Origin: Ananas comosus
Lineage: Eukaryota; Streptophyta; Magnoliopsida; Poales; Bromeliaceae
NCBI RefSeq assembly: GCF_001540865.1
Contig: NC_033642.1
Location: forward strand, 2,382,421 to 2,446,420
DNA: 64,000 nucleotides
Direction of reading: 5' to 3'
Shown: positions 14,398 through 27,300 of the stretch, piece after piece
Layout of the letters: each line of letters opens with the position of its first letter
How positions within the stretch are numbered: position 1 is the stretch's first letter
Made by a program: the position numbers and the translations under genes
The notes under the pieces: generated by a model
Told to the model about the DNA's origin: nothing
Seen by the model: the letters and a program-made list of their open reading frames with translations, nothing else
Database searches by the model: none

Positions 14398-17300
14398 CTC
14401 TGAGGGACCCATCTGTGTGAGAGAGCGAGACCGAAAACGCGGAGAAGCTGTAGAAAGGGTTAAAGGTTCGCCCTTTAATGTATTTGTATTGATGGTATGA
14501 AATGGAGTAGTTTGAAATTCTATCTTGTTTCTAACTCTTATCTTTTAAAGGACTTCCTCTTCCTTTCTATAGAAGTACGAATGATTTGAAAATTGGAGTA
14601 ATTTTGATTGTCCAATGCTTTAAATAGTCTAAATAAATGGATCAAAATCCAGCTACTTACACCAGAAAGCATGTTGTGGCACCTTAGACAAATGTTTTCA
14701 TGTAAGGTGGTGATTTGTCATTTCATCCAAGTATATGAAACATTTATCAAAATCTCTTATTTGTCAAAATCTCTTATTTTGCACTTATCCTCACATTATA
14801 TGCAGAGGTGTCTAGTTGGAAAAAAACATGAGGCTGCATAAATATATAAATTTGGACAAAGGTCTAGTTCCAAAAAAATGCTTTATATCCTTTGGTTAGT
14901 TTTATATTTCTTGCACATTGGGGCACATCTTCTCATGACAAATGTGCATTTTCTAGTATGTGGTATTTCCAATTCTTTTTCTCTAGTAACTATACACTTT
15001 GAAATATAATCGTCATGTCTTTTACTGAGAATAGAAAACGTGATAAGAGTTATATTTCCAATTCTTTTTCTCTAGTAACTATACACTTTTTCTCTAGTCC
15101 ACAAATAGAAAACGTGATAAGAGTTTTTTAAATTTGTATGGTGCAATTTGCCGTACCATTGCAGGTTTCATTTGATTACTTTTTCATTCGAGTTCTTTAA
15201 AACTAACTGGTATTCCATACTCCCTTTAGCTATATAACCCTTCGTTACACGTGTTCAATTGTTGCTTCCGTCATGGTAGTGATTTTCTTGTCCTTGGGCA
15301 TCATGGACAAGATCATTTTAAAATAACTACAGGCATTGAAATTCTTTATCTATGTCTGCATAACATTTGTTCAGGTAAAATATTAATCATAACATCAATT
15401 ATCTAACATTAGTTATTAGATTATTTTAAATGTTTTTAATAGTCATAGAATAAACAGTTATTGCTTCTTTGAAACTTTTTTTTTTTCCCCTTAATAGTTT
15501 TACCCTTTTCGTTTGTTCTTAAACAGTTACAGAGGACTTCTGTTGTCCTTTCTGCTTGGTGCAGTGTGCAAGTTATAAGGTAGCTGTTGTAATGTTTTCA
15601 TTACTCTTTTATCTTTCTATTTGTATTAATATTTCCCTCCCTCTCTTTCTCTATCTCCTCTTTCTGCTCTGCTTTATTTTTTTGTGTGGACTAAGCTATC
15701 TTCCTTATCTCTGATGTACTATATTCTAATTTGCAGGGTTTAAGATGTCACTTGACTTCCTGCCATGACCTTTTCAACTTTGAGTTTTGGGTTGGTAAAC
15801 TTCCGGAATCTTAAGTTGGTAGTTGCTATTTGTGGCTCATTCCGGTAATAATCACATTTCCTATTTTGGCAGGTAACTGAAGAGTATCAAGCTGTAAATG
15901 TATCTTTGAGGACTGATGTTTGGAGATCTGAGGTTATTGTTTTTTTTTTTTTCATAATGACTTTTCTCACTATTGGCTCCAGAATTGACATGCTCCTTTC
16001 ACAACAAAATGCCCCTTTTTAGGCTTTGGCTCCGCTGGATGCACAGTAAAAAAAAAAAACTCCACGGAGTTTATATTCTATGGTTAAGGTCTTAGATAAA
16101 ATAGGGAATCCTGTAACTCTATAGGATTCCATGGCTTCATTTTTAGGTTGTTTGGATATACATTGTGGAATTCCACAGGATTTGTCGCAACCTTAAAAAA
16201 TTAGCCGTTAGAGAGTACAAATTTAAAAAACTAGCGGTTAGATGGCTCTAAATTTGGAAACTAAACTATAAAGATATCTCAAAAATAAATATAAATTTCT
16301 AATTCTGTAAAATTATGCAATTAAACTAGCCGTTATAGAGTTCCAAATACAAAAAACTAGTTGTTGGAAAGTTTGTCTCAAAAAACTAGCTGTTAAATTA
16401 GTTGTTCGAGAGCTCAAAAAAAAAAGTTGTTGGAGACTTTTCATGATTGTAATGCCTCGTGATTGCTTGTTTGGATCGTTATCTGTGTCATAGCCCACCC
16501 GAGGCGTAATAGACACCGCATACTTATACCTGCTAAATTAGCAAAAATGCGAGGCTACAAAGCTAGACAGAAAATGGGCAAAATGATGATCATAAAATTT
16601 TCACTAAATTGAAAGAATCAATAAATGAGACTAACAATTGAATTTCAACTTACTGCAAAACACAAGCAAAAATTCGGTCTAACAGATACTATAAATAGCA
16701 AAAATGCGGGCATGGAGAAATAACGAAACATAAGCAGATAAACAAATGATAGTTTATGAAGTTTTATATATTCACATCTAAATACTAGACATAAAAACTA
16801 AATTCAAACAGTAACTACATCTAACGTTTACTCGGTCCCGTCCTCGCCCGGCAAATCAGTCTCGGTACCTGGGCTAAGCAACTATCCACCACATTAGTTG
16901 GATTAAACATACAAACAAATATATACAAAAATTAATTTAAACGACTGATTTTTAATTTGCAAAATTTCAGAAAATAGAGATTATTAGAATTTAAAAGTTA
17001 TATCAAATAGAGACTACAAATTTACAAAGTATTTTCTCTTTTAGCAAGTAAACGAAATAAAAATAAAGTCTAGTAACTAGCTATATTGTGTGATTCATTG
17101 GCGAGATCCAGAGGCACCCGTAGGTGCAAAGTAGAACTGAGGCACCCCAAGATGCATATATAGAACAGAGGTGCTTGAAAGCGCAAATACAGAATAGAGG
17201 CGCGGATAGGCACAGGCACTCGAAGGCGCAATATAGAGACGAAGCTGGGTTCTATAATAGAATACATGTCGACATGGCCAACATTAGCTTAACAGAATAT

Positions 17301-18298
17301 CAAGAGATATTATGTTTAAAAGGCTTATCCAATCACTAATTTAAAGAACAGAGTATCAAATCTCAAAATTCTTTTGCTAGAAGAACCTGTCAATCAAAAT
17401 TGAAATTCATTTTTCAGAAATGTGTGATAATATGCTTAACCCTTAATTTTAAAATCTATAAAATAGGAAGTTTCATACAATCAGAATATTTTTCTATATT
17501 TTACGAAAAGCTAAAGGGTGCCTGGTCGCTTATCTCAAAAGCAGCTTCTAAGCTAAGAGGCTATCCAGTTGAAAATGCAAAGGGAGTCAATCACCAAAAC
17601 CTATAATAGAGAATTATGATTCTCTATAAGCTACTAAATATAAAATTACAAAGAGGACATAAGTATTTAGACAGAAAAGCTTATACAAAAATTTAAATTC
17701 GGATAGGCTCACATAGGTTGATGAGAATGCATGCAAAGAGGTTGAGACGGAGTGCAAAGGAAATTTAGAATAATAAACCCAACGAAACTCAACTGTCTAT
17801 CAAGAAGATGAAGAGTTTTAAGAATTAAATTATTCAAAGGAGCAAAATGACATGAATGGAATTTTAAATAATAAACGAAGATTCTAGTGTTCAAAAGAGG
17901 GTTTTCAGATATCGAAACATAAATTTTACAATCTACAATCAGATGGGATCGAAACTAGAAACAAAACATATGCCTTCTCTTGGACATTTTGTTGAACATG
18001 TAGAAGGCATTCCAAAAATGTATGAAGAATATGCAGAATTTACACAACTAAATCACATAGAGAATACGGGATAAAAAATTAACAATACGATCAATATTAA
18101 TTTAGATCAATAGAAATCAGATTTTAATGGTTTTAATTCCAATCATCAAGAGATTAGTATTCAAAAATAATCATTTAACCATGCAGAAGGCGGTTTGATG
18201 TTCTTAAAATTTGATAACAGAGACAAAAGAGATGAGAGGAAAAGAACTTTACCTTCAAGTACATCCGAAAATGACTTGTAAACTTTATCTACACAATC

Positions 18299-18339
<41 letters not shown>

Positions 18340-21300
18340 NTTTAATTCCAATCATCAAGAGATTAGTATTCAAAAATAATCATTTAACCATGCAGAAGGC
18401 GGTTTGATGTTCTTAAAATTTGATAACAGAGACAAAAGAGAGAGAAGGGGGGGTGGGGCGAGGGTGTGCGGCGGCGGCGGCAGAGGGAGTGGTTTCAGGA
18501 TGGGGAGAAGGGGGAGAGAACGAGCGAGAAGGGGGAGAGAAGGAGCGAGAAGGGGATGAAACCTGATGAATGGAATTTGTGTTTGCAGAGCTTAGATTGA
18601 ATTTTTCTTTTGCTCTATTTTTTTGAATAGAGGACTAACTGTACTCCAGTTTTTAAGCGTTCTTTTGAACCTACCAAACACAGAGGAAAATTTTCCTAAA
18701 AGTATAGCATAGTTAAACTATGCTCCATTTTATAATGCATCCAAATGGGACCTTACTATGATATTCGGAGTTTGGGACTTGTTATTCTTCTTGTATAACA
18801 AAATTGCCTTACAGAGATCTTATGAAAGTCATGTGAACTAGATAGAGTGCATTGCAACTTCATTTTGATCTGATTCATAACCTCAATTTTTTTATGCAAC
18901 TGAGATTTGATATTTAGTTGCAGTCTTAGCTAGTTTTCGCGTCAGTTGTGTGATGACAAGTTGACATTCTATTCGAAGTCATCGTTGGATGTAACATCTT
19001 CTTCCTAACTTGACACAGGATTGTCACACCTACTAGTTTCATCTGATCCTGTATGACTATACGTCGATATTGGGCCAAAGCATTTTGAGCCAGTGTTTTA
19101 GGCCCAAGTTGCTGCTAGACGCTGTCGTTCTGGGCCAGTTCATGGCGTGTACCAGTTTGAATTTCAGCACATGATTGCTTCATAAGATTCTAATGATAAG
19201 GCATGGTGTGGTATGTACCATGTTAGCTAGTCTGAAATTTGCATGTGAGACTCTAGTTCTTCCCTTTTCCTATTATATTGTTAGAATTATAGTTAGAATG
19301 CCACAACATGAGATGAACTGTTGAAACCAAGTTGCTAAACCCAGAATTTCAAACTGGTGGCAGAATCACCAATTTATAGATAGTGTGACTATTTCACAGA
19401 GTCCTCATAAGATTAGTGCAATACTCCAAATGATCAATTTTCCTGAACCAAATAACATGAGTGGTTGGAAGGTGTATCAACAAATATGAACCTGTAGACA
19501 TCTTTTCATCACAAGTTCAGGTTAATTAACCTTCAAATAGAATTTAATTTGGACAGCCAAAGCCAACTCACTGACTATATATTTGTGTTCATTTTGGTAT
19601 TGTTTTGAAATATTTAGTACATGATTCTTCCCAAGTCATAGTCTGTGGTTATACTTTTACCTGTACATTTCTATCATTACTTTCAATTGGTGAGATAACG
19701 ATGTTGGGATTTTGATCTGCAATTAGATTCGAATGAATACTGACAGAATTCAGACAATACTTGGCCATTTAGTTCTATTTCTCTTGCTTTGTATTTCGTC
19801 ATTAAGTATTGGGGAAAGTTACAGTATCAAGTTTGGAAATGTCGTGAGCTTCAAGTCTCCTATATTTTTCTTTTGTTTTTTTTTTTTTTTTTCCTTTTTG
19901 AACATATTTAATTTCTTCTCAGGTTGCAACTGACGGGATTGATCCAAGGCTGCAGACTTTTTTCTATTGGTAATATTTCATTCTGCTACTATCTTGACTG
20001 GGGTTTCTATAGTTCACTATGTGTTGATTGTTTTGACGAAGTACAAACAAAATTTAAAATTCTTAATTAAATGATTTGGTCAGCTCGAGCCTCAAGAGGT
20101 GTAGGAGATCCAAGAAATTTAATCAGAATGTAAACCATGCACACCCGCATTTTCTGGAATCTGATTCACCTGAGGAAGCCCAAGCAGGGATGGATGTTGA
20201 TTATCTTCAAAGGCAAAATGGTAGAATACTCATGAATCCGAGATTAACTGGTAACTGGTGGACTTCGTATGTTCAAATACATTTTTGTTTCTTCTTCATT
20301 TACCAGTTGTGTAGGCTGAATGATTAATTATGAATTAGATGGTCGCACTCATAAAGAAGAGGGGAAGCTGCCTCGCAAATCATCAGTCGGTGAATCTCAT
20401 TTTCTCTCTGTGAGACAAAAATCCGAAAGCTTTGGTTCTGAGAACAATCATGCTGTGGAATGCATGGAGCCTGCCTCATCTAGTCCTGATAGTGCTGGTA
20501 TAGCCCAGGGCTCCATGACTAATGATGGTGCTCAGCAGCTAGCTGGTGGCAATCTCATACCGCCAACTGTGCTTCAGTTTGCAAAGACACGAAAATTATC
20601 AATTGAGCGAGCTGATCCTAGGAAGTAAATTTCTTATTATTTCGTCTGTAAAGTCATTGTTTCTATGTTGAAGCTTGACAAAAGTTTTGTCAGCTGCATC
20701 CTATACTTATTCTGCTAAATCCTGCATTTTTCTTTGTAATTTACAGTCGTGCACTTCTTCAAAAGCGCCAATTCTTTCACTCTCACAGAGCTCAGGTAAT
20801 CCTTAAGTCTAGCCTTCGTGCAATTTTCTAACGGACAAGTTTTGTGGGAATAACACATTTTTGCTCTAGGTTATCCCATTCAAGAGTACTGAGAACAAAC
20901 TCTAATTTTCATGCAAAGAGAGCTGTATTGAACAAGCTAGGGATAAAATAGAGGATATCACATATCTTTGAGTTGGCTAGAATAGTTCAGTACTTGTTTG
21001 GTCATCCTCGAGTATTGCGGTTTCACAAGAACAACAATCCCTGAACATTTTTTTTTTTCTAGTGTTTTGTTTGAATAAGTGGGATAGATAATTTCAGTTA
21101 GGCCCATATTAAACCTTGCTAAGCCGTCCGTAAGCATACTATACAGATGGATATGCAGAAAGAGTATAAAAGTGATTTATAATGATAATAGAAAGAGGAT
21201 GAGCATGAAGAAAATAAAAATTTAAGGCAGTTCAGGTACTATAGTGAAGAAAAGCAAAAGGGAGATGTAGGGGCTGGGTAAAATCGCAAAGGCTGGTTTT

Positions 21301-24300
21301 GCTGCACTCATAGGTTACATATTGATAGCAAATGGGTATGTGCATAGTTGAAGTGAACTGGCATGTGATACTGGTGTTTCTTGAAGCGGTATAGGGTGTG
21401 TTGTTGGTGTCCTGTTCCTGTTATTGTTTTGACTCCTGATCTTGAGAATGCTTCACAATACCCACCGAATGTAAACAGCGTCTCAGGAGGAAAAATTTGG
21501 GAACAACTGGATTCTGTGGATTTCTTGATAATCTTGTTTTGGAATCTTGAAAAGCTTTTAGCAATTGAATCGTGAAAAGAATTTTTAATTATCTTCTCAT
21601 TGAGATCACCTTGTGAGTGCCTCTAATTTGATTGTCTAGTGTCTTTTCTTCAACCAACCTTTTGTTTAAATGCCATTCTTTACATAGGTCAAATTTTGTC
21701 GAATTGATGACAATTGTAGTCAGTGATTACTGTCCCTTCTTGCTTTTTATTTTCAGCTGTCTTTTCGCTTCTATGCAATTAAAAGATGAAAGATGTACAG
21801 TTTTTCTTTAATTACACGTGCCTTGAAAGATATTCATGATGTTTGTAGCCAATGGCTTTGGAGCAAGTGTTTTCTGATCGTGATAGCGAAGATGAGGTCG
21901 ATGATGATATTGCCGATTTTGAAGATAGAAGGGTAAGATATGTTAATTCAGTTGCTCGTTCTGTAAATTTATCCAAGAGGAAAACTATTGATTAAGGTGA
22001 ACTTTGTCTTTTAGCTGTGAGTATAGGACATTCTTGGTACCGCTTTCTACTTTGAGTGGATATTATTCCATTCAGTAAAATACAAAATGTTTGCCAAAGC
22101 TATTTATTACAGGGGTTGACCTCTTTAACTTTAACATGCCACAGATGCTTGATGATTTTGTTGATGTGACAAAAGATGAGAAGCAGATTATGCATCTTTG
22201 GAATTCCTTTGTGAGGAAACAAAGGTCACACTCTATCTTCTTGATTTTGGATTCTTCATTATTGCGTAAAATTTTGTTGTCTTAAAATGTTAATAGTTTA
22301 TTAGCACAAGCATGTATTCTGAATGAGTAGATGTTTTGATATGCTTTTTATCTTGAGTATCTTACCACGTTTATTTTTATAAATGATTTTTGTGTTTCTT
22401 TTCTTCACCAGAGAGTTTTCTTTTCTTTACAAGCCTGTTAATGTAGTGACACATTCGGTCATAATACTTAATGGCTGAGTGACTAAAATATGATATTATG
22501 CTTTTTAATTGTATTTTCTCGAAGAAAAACTTTTTGTTGCAGAGTGCTAGCAGATGGTCACATCCCGTGGGCATGCGAGGCATTCTCCAGACTTCATGGA
22601 AAAGATCTTAGTCGAGCTCCAGCATTGCTTTGGTAATAATGTCTTTTCTCTTCTAAGCATCTTATGCTTCAATATATGAAAGTGTAGCCGTCATAATGTA
22701 ATATCAAATTCTGTGCTTTCATTCATCTGTCCGGTCATCCCATTGCTTGACTTTGACCAACTTGGGGGCCTTCGTGATATTTAAACTAGCCGGAGGTCTT
22801 TGTGATATTTAGACTAGCCAGAGGCCTTCATGATATTTAGACTTGCCGGAGGTTTGAAGCTTTGGTTTCTTTGTTTTGGCCTGATTTTTTTCGTACTTTG
22901 TTCTGCACGTTTATTGATTTTGACAGTTCGGCTTTTGTGGCTCGAGGTGGCAAAAGTTGACCTGACCCAAAAGACACTACCCGACTTGCTAGAAACTTGG
23001 CTTAACCGAATGCTAGTCAAATTAAGATATTGATGAATTCAACCTGGATCATTCCGAACCTACGGTCCATTGAAACCTAATAAGACTCGAGCACAAACAT
23101 TGGAAACCTAACCAACTTGGGACGCTAACATCCTAAAAACCTAGAAAAACCATAACTTGAGGGGCAAGGTTTAAAGTGCCGTGGCACGGAGGCGTGCTGT
23201 TCTTTCCCTGGCACGGTACGACACAGGCATGCTTTTGTGCCGACACGTGGTACGCGTGCGTGCTGATGGATACGCATGACCTCCTACTGGCACGCTTTGG
23301 CACGGATTATTTAAGTGTTTTTTGGTTCCAACAAGCTCTTATAATGTTTTTTGAAAGATTTAGATTTTAGACAAATAATTATGAATATTTGCTATGTATA
23401 GCTTATCATACTCATCAATTAAGATGCATGCAAGCTTTTTGTATATAAAGTACAACTATACCTGATATAGAACAAAAATTAAAGTACAGTAATAAAATTT
23501 TCAAGTAAAATAATAGGACCGCAATTACATTCATATTTTTTTCTTTTTTATTCTTTTAAAAAATATCTGATCAAAATTTGTTTAGAAGATCGATTTTTTT
23601 CCCCTGATTCACTGAAAGCTTCGTGGTGCAACAAATTTTGACAAATAATTTGCAAAGAAAAAGCCAAAAAGAAAAAAAAGAAAGGGCGTGGCACGCTAGG
23701 ACGTGCCGTGGCACGCACCAGCGTGCCGCGTTGTCTTGCTCGGCACGCATCTGTGTCGCGAGACCGGGGGGGCGGTGGGGGTGCGAGACCCCCCCGTACC
23801 GTGCCCCTTTCTTGGGTGCACGGGGCGACACTTTAATACTTGGTGAGGGGAACTCACGAGGCCGGCCGGAATATGTTTGGTTGGTATGGTAACAAAGCCG
23901 GAAGCAACACAAGTTCCAAGAAATGATAAACACAAGATCCAAATCTCAGATTAAATGGAAATCAGGATACCTGAGAGTTAGACAACCTATCTTTTTTCTT
24001 TCCAGTTTGCAGACCACAAAGATAAAAATGGTTGTAAGTTAATTATTAGGGAAGGAAGTCTTGATGCTTTATACGAGAGAGAGAGAGAGAGAGAGAGGGA
24101 GGGAGAGTTGGGGTAGAATACTATCGGTAGCAAATGCGCTTTGTTTGCTACCGATTTATTTTTTTGGAGCTTCCAAATCGACGATTGTCACTGTTGAACA
24201 TAATCTAGACCACTTGAAGTATTTAGAACTCAAATTCCAGACATTTTTGACGTACTTGACCTAATGACCAAAGGGTTGCTAAATTTATAATTTTTATGGT

Positions 24301-27300
24301 CGATACAGGGCGTTTCTAGTTTAACGGTGTAAAGAATCCAAAGCGGTTAGATTTTTATTAGAAATTTTTTAAAACTATTTAAAGTAGGATCTACATACTT
24401 GATCTTCAGTACAAGAATCTTATCATCACTTTTTGACGGATATTTATTTTTAGCCATTCATTTTTGTATCCTCTTGCTGCACAGAAGAACACTATTGGAA
24501 AAAAAATGAAATTTGGTTTTAGATATTTCAAGTGGTTTAGATCATGTTCAATGGTGTTGATCGTTGATTTAGAGGCTTTATCATTAAAAGCAAATCGGTA
24601 GTAATGGAGTCTGTTTGCTACCAATAGTTTTCACACCCGGCTATATAGATATATACACACACACATATCTATTACGGCTTGTATACTTTCAAAAGCACGG
24701 AGGTCTCTGTTCTTTCCAGTTGTTTTTCGATGATGGGACATCTGATTTGACGAACGGCTCTGTTAGACATAATTTACGCTATTAGAACTATATAGAAACC
24801 AAATTTCATAATTTTTCGTTATCATGTGCCGACTAATCAAGTGGGCTAAAAAATGACTTTTAATGGCTCATGCGACAGGTTTGTAAGTCAATGGTGTAGA
24901 ACAATCAAAATTAGATGGGATTTTAATAAAAAAATTCTATTTACCATCAAGAGTAAGATCAGTACTTTCAATATGAAATTTAAGTCTTCTATTACTTTTT
25001 TTTTTATGAAATTTTGTTTTCAGCTGTTTATTTTGAGGTTACTCGTTCACTAGACAAGTGAAGTTAAAAAATTATAAAATTTTGTTTCTAAATATTTCTA
25101 ATACTGTAGATCATATGCCTAACAGAGATCATTGCCTATTGAATGTCCATCATCGAAAACAACTTAAAAGCATGGAGCCCTCGTGTTTTCGGAGCATACT
25201 AGCCTAGTTCTATGTATATATATCTATCTGAATAGTATGTACTATAGACTTTTTTTTATTCCTTAATCTGTAATAGTACAACCACCAAATAGTAAACCCT
25301 AAACATCCATGGGTTAAAGTGTCTTTAATGTGCACTATTCACTTACTATTAATAGTAGTCCAGCTTAATATTATATATATATCTACCGATCAATACTATT
25401 CTCTCTATCCCTTGCTAAATGTAAGTTATCCAAGGAAAAAAGTCTAGAATGCACCAGTTATATTGCTGATGTGGTGTTCCCAACCAATCATATTGTTCTT
25501 TTTGGTTTCATCCGTTGTATCATGGATATTAGAAAAATATTTTTGTTGTACTCTTCTCAAATAGAGAGATGTGATTGGTTGACTATTGACGATGTTGTGT
25601 AAGTGTGACATAGTAGACTAACTAGCAAGGGGATAAAAAGATAGGTAGTAAACACTTACTTTACTATCAATAGCATATATATACACATAGAGAGTAGGAC
25701 GTGCTATTAGGAGCACGGATGCCTCTATGCTCCCAAGCCGTTTTCGATGATTAAACTTCCGAATCGACGATTAGCTCCGTTAGACTTGATATAGCGTATT
25801 TAAAGTATCTGGAAAATAATTTTGCAGTTTTTCGATATCATTTTTCTACTGATCGAAAGGGTTCAAATTCAATAATTTAATGGTTGATGTGTGCCATTTG
25901 CAAGTTTAATGGTGTAGAAGTAATCAATTCAGATGAAATTTTGATAGAAAATTCTTGATACTATCTGCAGCAAGATTAATATCTTTGATCGAAAATTTTA
26001 GTGCTATATCATGACTTTTTGTGAGATTTTTATTTTCAACCGTTGATTTTGAGTCCTTTTGATCACTAGGTAAATGATATTGAAAAATCATAAAATTTAT
26101 TTTCTAGATACTTTAAATACGTTAGATCAAGTCTAATGGAGTCGATCGTCAATTCGAAAGTTCTATTATCGAAAACGGCTTAGCACGGACCGTGCTCCTA
26201 ATAGCATACAAGTTCTATATATATATAGCCCGGCTACAATATTATCAATAACACCAAACATTTGGTGCTATTAGATTTGTCCCTTTGACCATTTCTACCA
26301 TGTAGATCATACTAACCGCCCACTCAATCCTGGGGGACCACTATCATTCTAACTGCACATTCCTTAATCCAAAGGTCGAAAACCTACAAGTTCCAATGAC
26401 TTTGTACTATTAATAGAATAGTAGCCTAGTAATATATATATATATATATATATAGAGTCCGGCTATGGTGCTTGTAAAAGCACCTAGCACTTGGTGCTTG
26501 TGAATTTTTTACTGTTACATCTACGCTTTTAATCATTTTCATCCGTTAGATTATACTATTCAACCAACTAACCACTCAACCCTAGGGCGACCACATCATC
26601 CTAAACGCACATCCCTTNTGGTGGTAGGTGGTGGTAGGTGGAATAGTGTTTAATCCAAGGGCCATTAATAATCAAAAAGTAGATCCAATGGCTTAAAACC
26701 TAATAGCACCATGATGGTGATACTTGTAAAAGTATCATAGCTCAACTCTATATATATATATATATATATAGACTTGAGCTCCTATGCTTTTAAAAGTACC
26801 AAGTCATTGGTGCTTGTAAGTTTTCGGATTGAGCTCAATTCTATATATATATATATATATATAGAATTGAGCTCTTGAGCTCCTATGCTTTTATAAGTAC
26901 CAAGTCATTGGTGCTTGTAAGTTTTTGGCCCTTGGATTAAGAGATGTGCATTTAGGATGATAGTGGTCCCCTAGGGTTGAGTGAGTAGTTGGGCAAATTG
27001 TATGATCTAACGGATGGAAATGATCAAAAGGTTAAATTTAATGGCGGAAAACTTATAAACACCAAGTATTTTGTGCTTTTAAAAAAACCATAGCTGGACT
27101 ACTCTATCTCTCTCTCTCTCTATATATATGTGTGTGTGCGCACGCGCGCGTTTGGCTAAGCTATCTATTTTGTATTCATATTGTTTTTCGGCTTTTGCAG
27201 GTGCTGGAAATTATTTATGATCAAGCTATGGAATCACAGTCTGTTAGACGCGCGCACCATGGATGCGTGCAGCTTGATTCTTGAAAGATGTCGATGCGAA

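Larger units (their letters stand above)
10408..14492 (-). mobile_element. Probable 4.1 kb non-autonomous Helitron
   Basis: On the - strand the 3' end (at 10408) has a strong short hairpin (about 10418-10434) followed by CTTTAACTAG, the classic hairpin plus CTRR end. The flanking base gives A^T. The other end is inferred at 14492: TC after a flanking A, then ACATTAAAGG, matching the smaller Helitron's 5' end at 2934. It has no Rep/helicase coding. Inside are several tandem repeats and a GC-richer block with GA arrays (13.8-14.45 kb) that could be captured sequence. The 3' end is better supported than the 5' end. Confidence 0.5.
8849..15526 (+). other. 6.7 kb intron of the EMF2-like gene
   Basis: Splits the first part of the frame from the C2H2 finger exon at 15527. 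Most of its length is the probable Helitron 10408-14492. The stretch 8849-10407 shows no coding or clear repeat. Near 14960-15140 there is a direct duplication of about 90 bp (the phrase tttctctagtaactatacac occurs twice). Confidence 0.8.
15933..19922 (+). other. 4.0 kb intron of the EMF2-like gene
   Basis: Lies between the WRSE exon and the VATDGIDP exon. It holds an LTR fragment from 16486, a GA array, and an N with duplicated flanks. A G-rich stretch runs from 18441 to 18560. The rest (18.6-19.9 kb) shows nothing recognisable. Confidence 0.75.
22633..27200 (+). other. Last intron of the EMF2-like gene (4.6 kb), loaded with MITEs
   Basis: Splits the VEFS-box tryptophan codon between the exon ending at 22632 and the final exon at 27201. 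It contains a threefold 31 bp repeat (about 22764-22854), a Mutator-like element (23167-23843), and a run of foldback elements between TA tracts (24.1-27.1 kb), including the N at 26618. Confidence 0.85.

Noticed and set aside
13838..14420. Open frames with Ser-Leu or Arg-Glu runs
   Set aside because: Produced by the GA microsatellites; no domain outside the dipeptide runs.
20076..20327. Single 83-codon gene
   Set aside because: Its start lies in the intron and its end runs past the donor at 20221; only 20084-20220 is EMF2-like exon.
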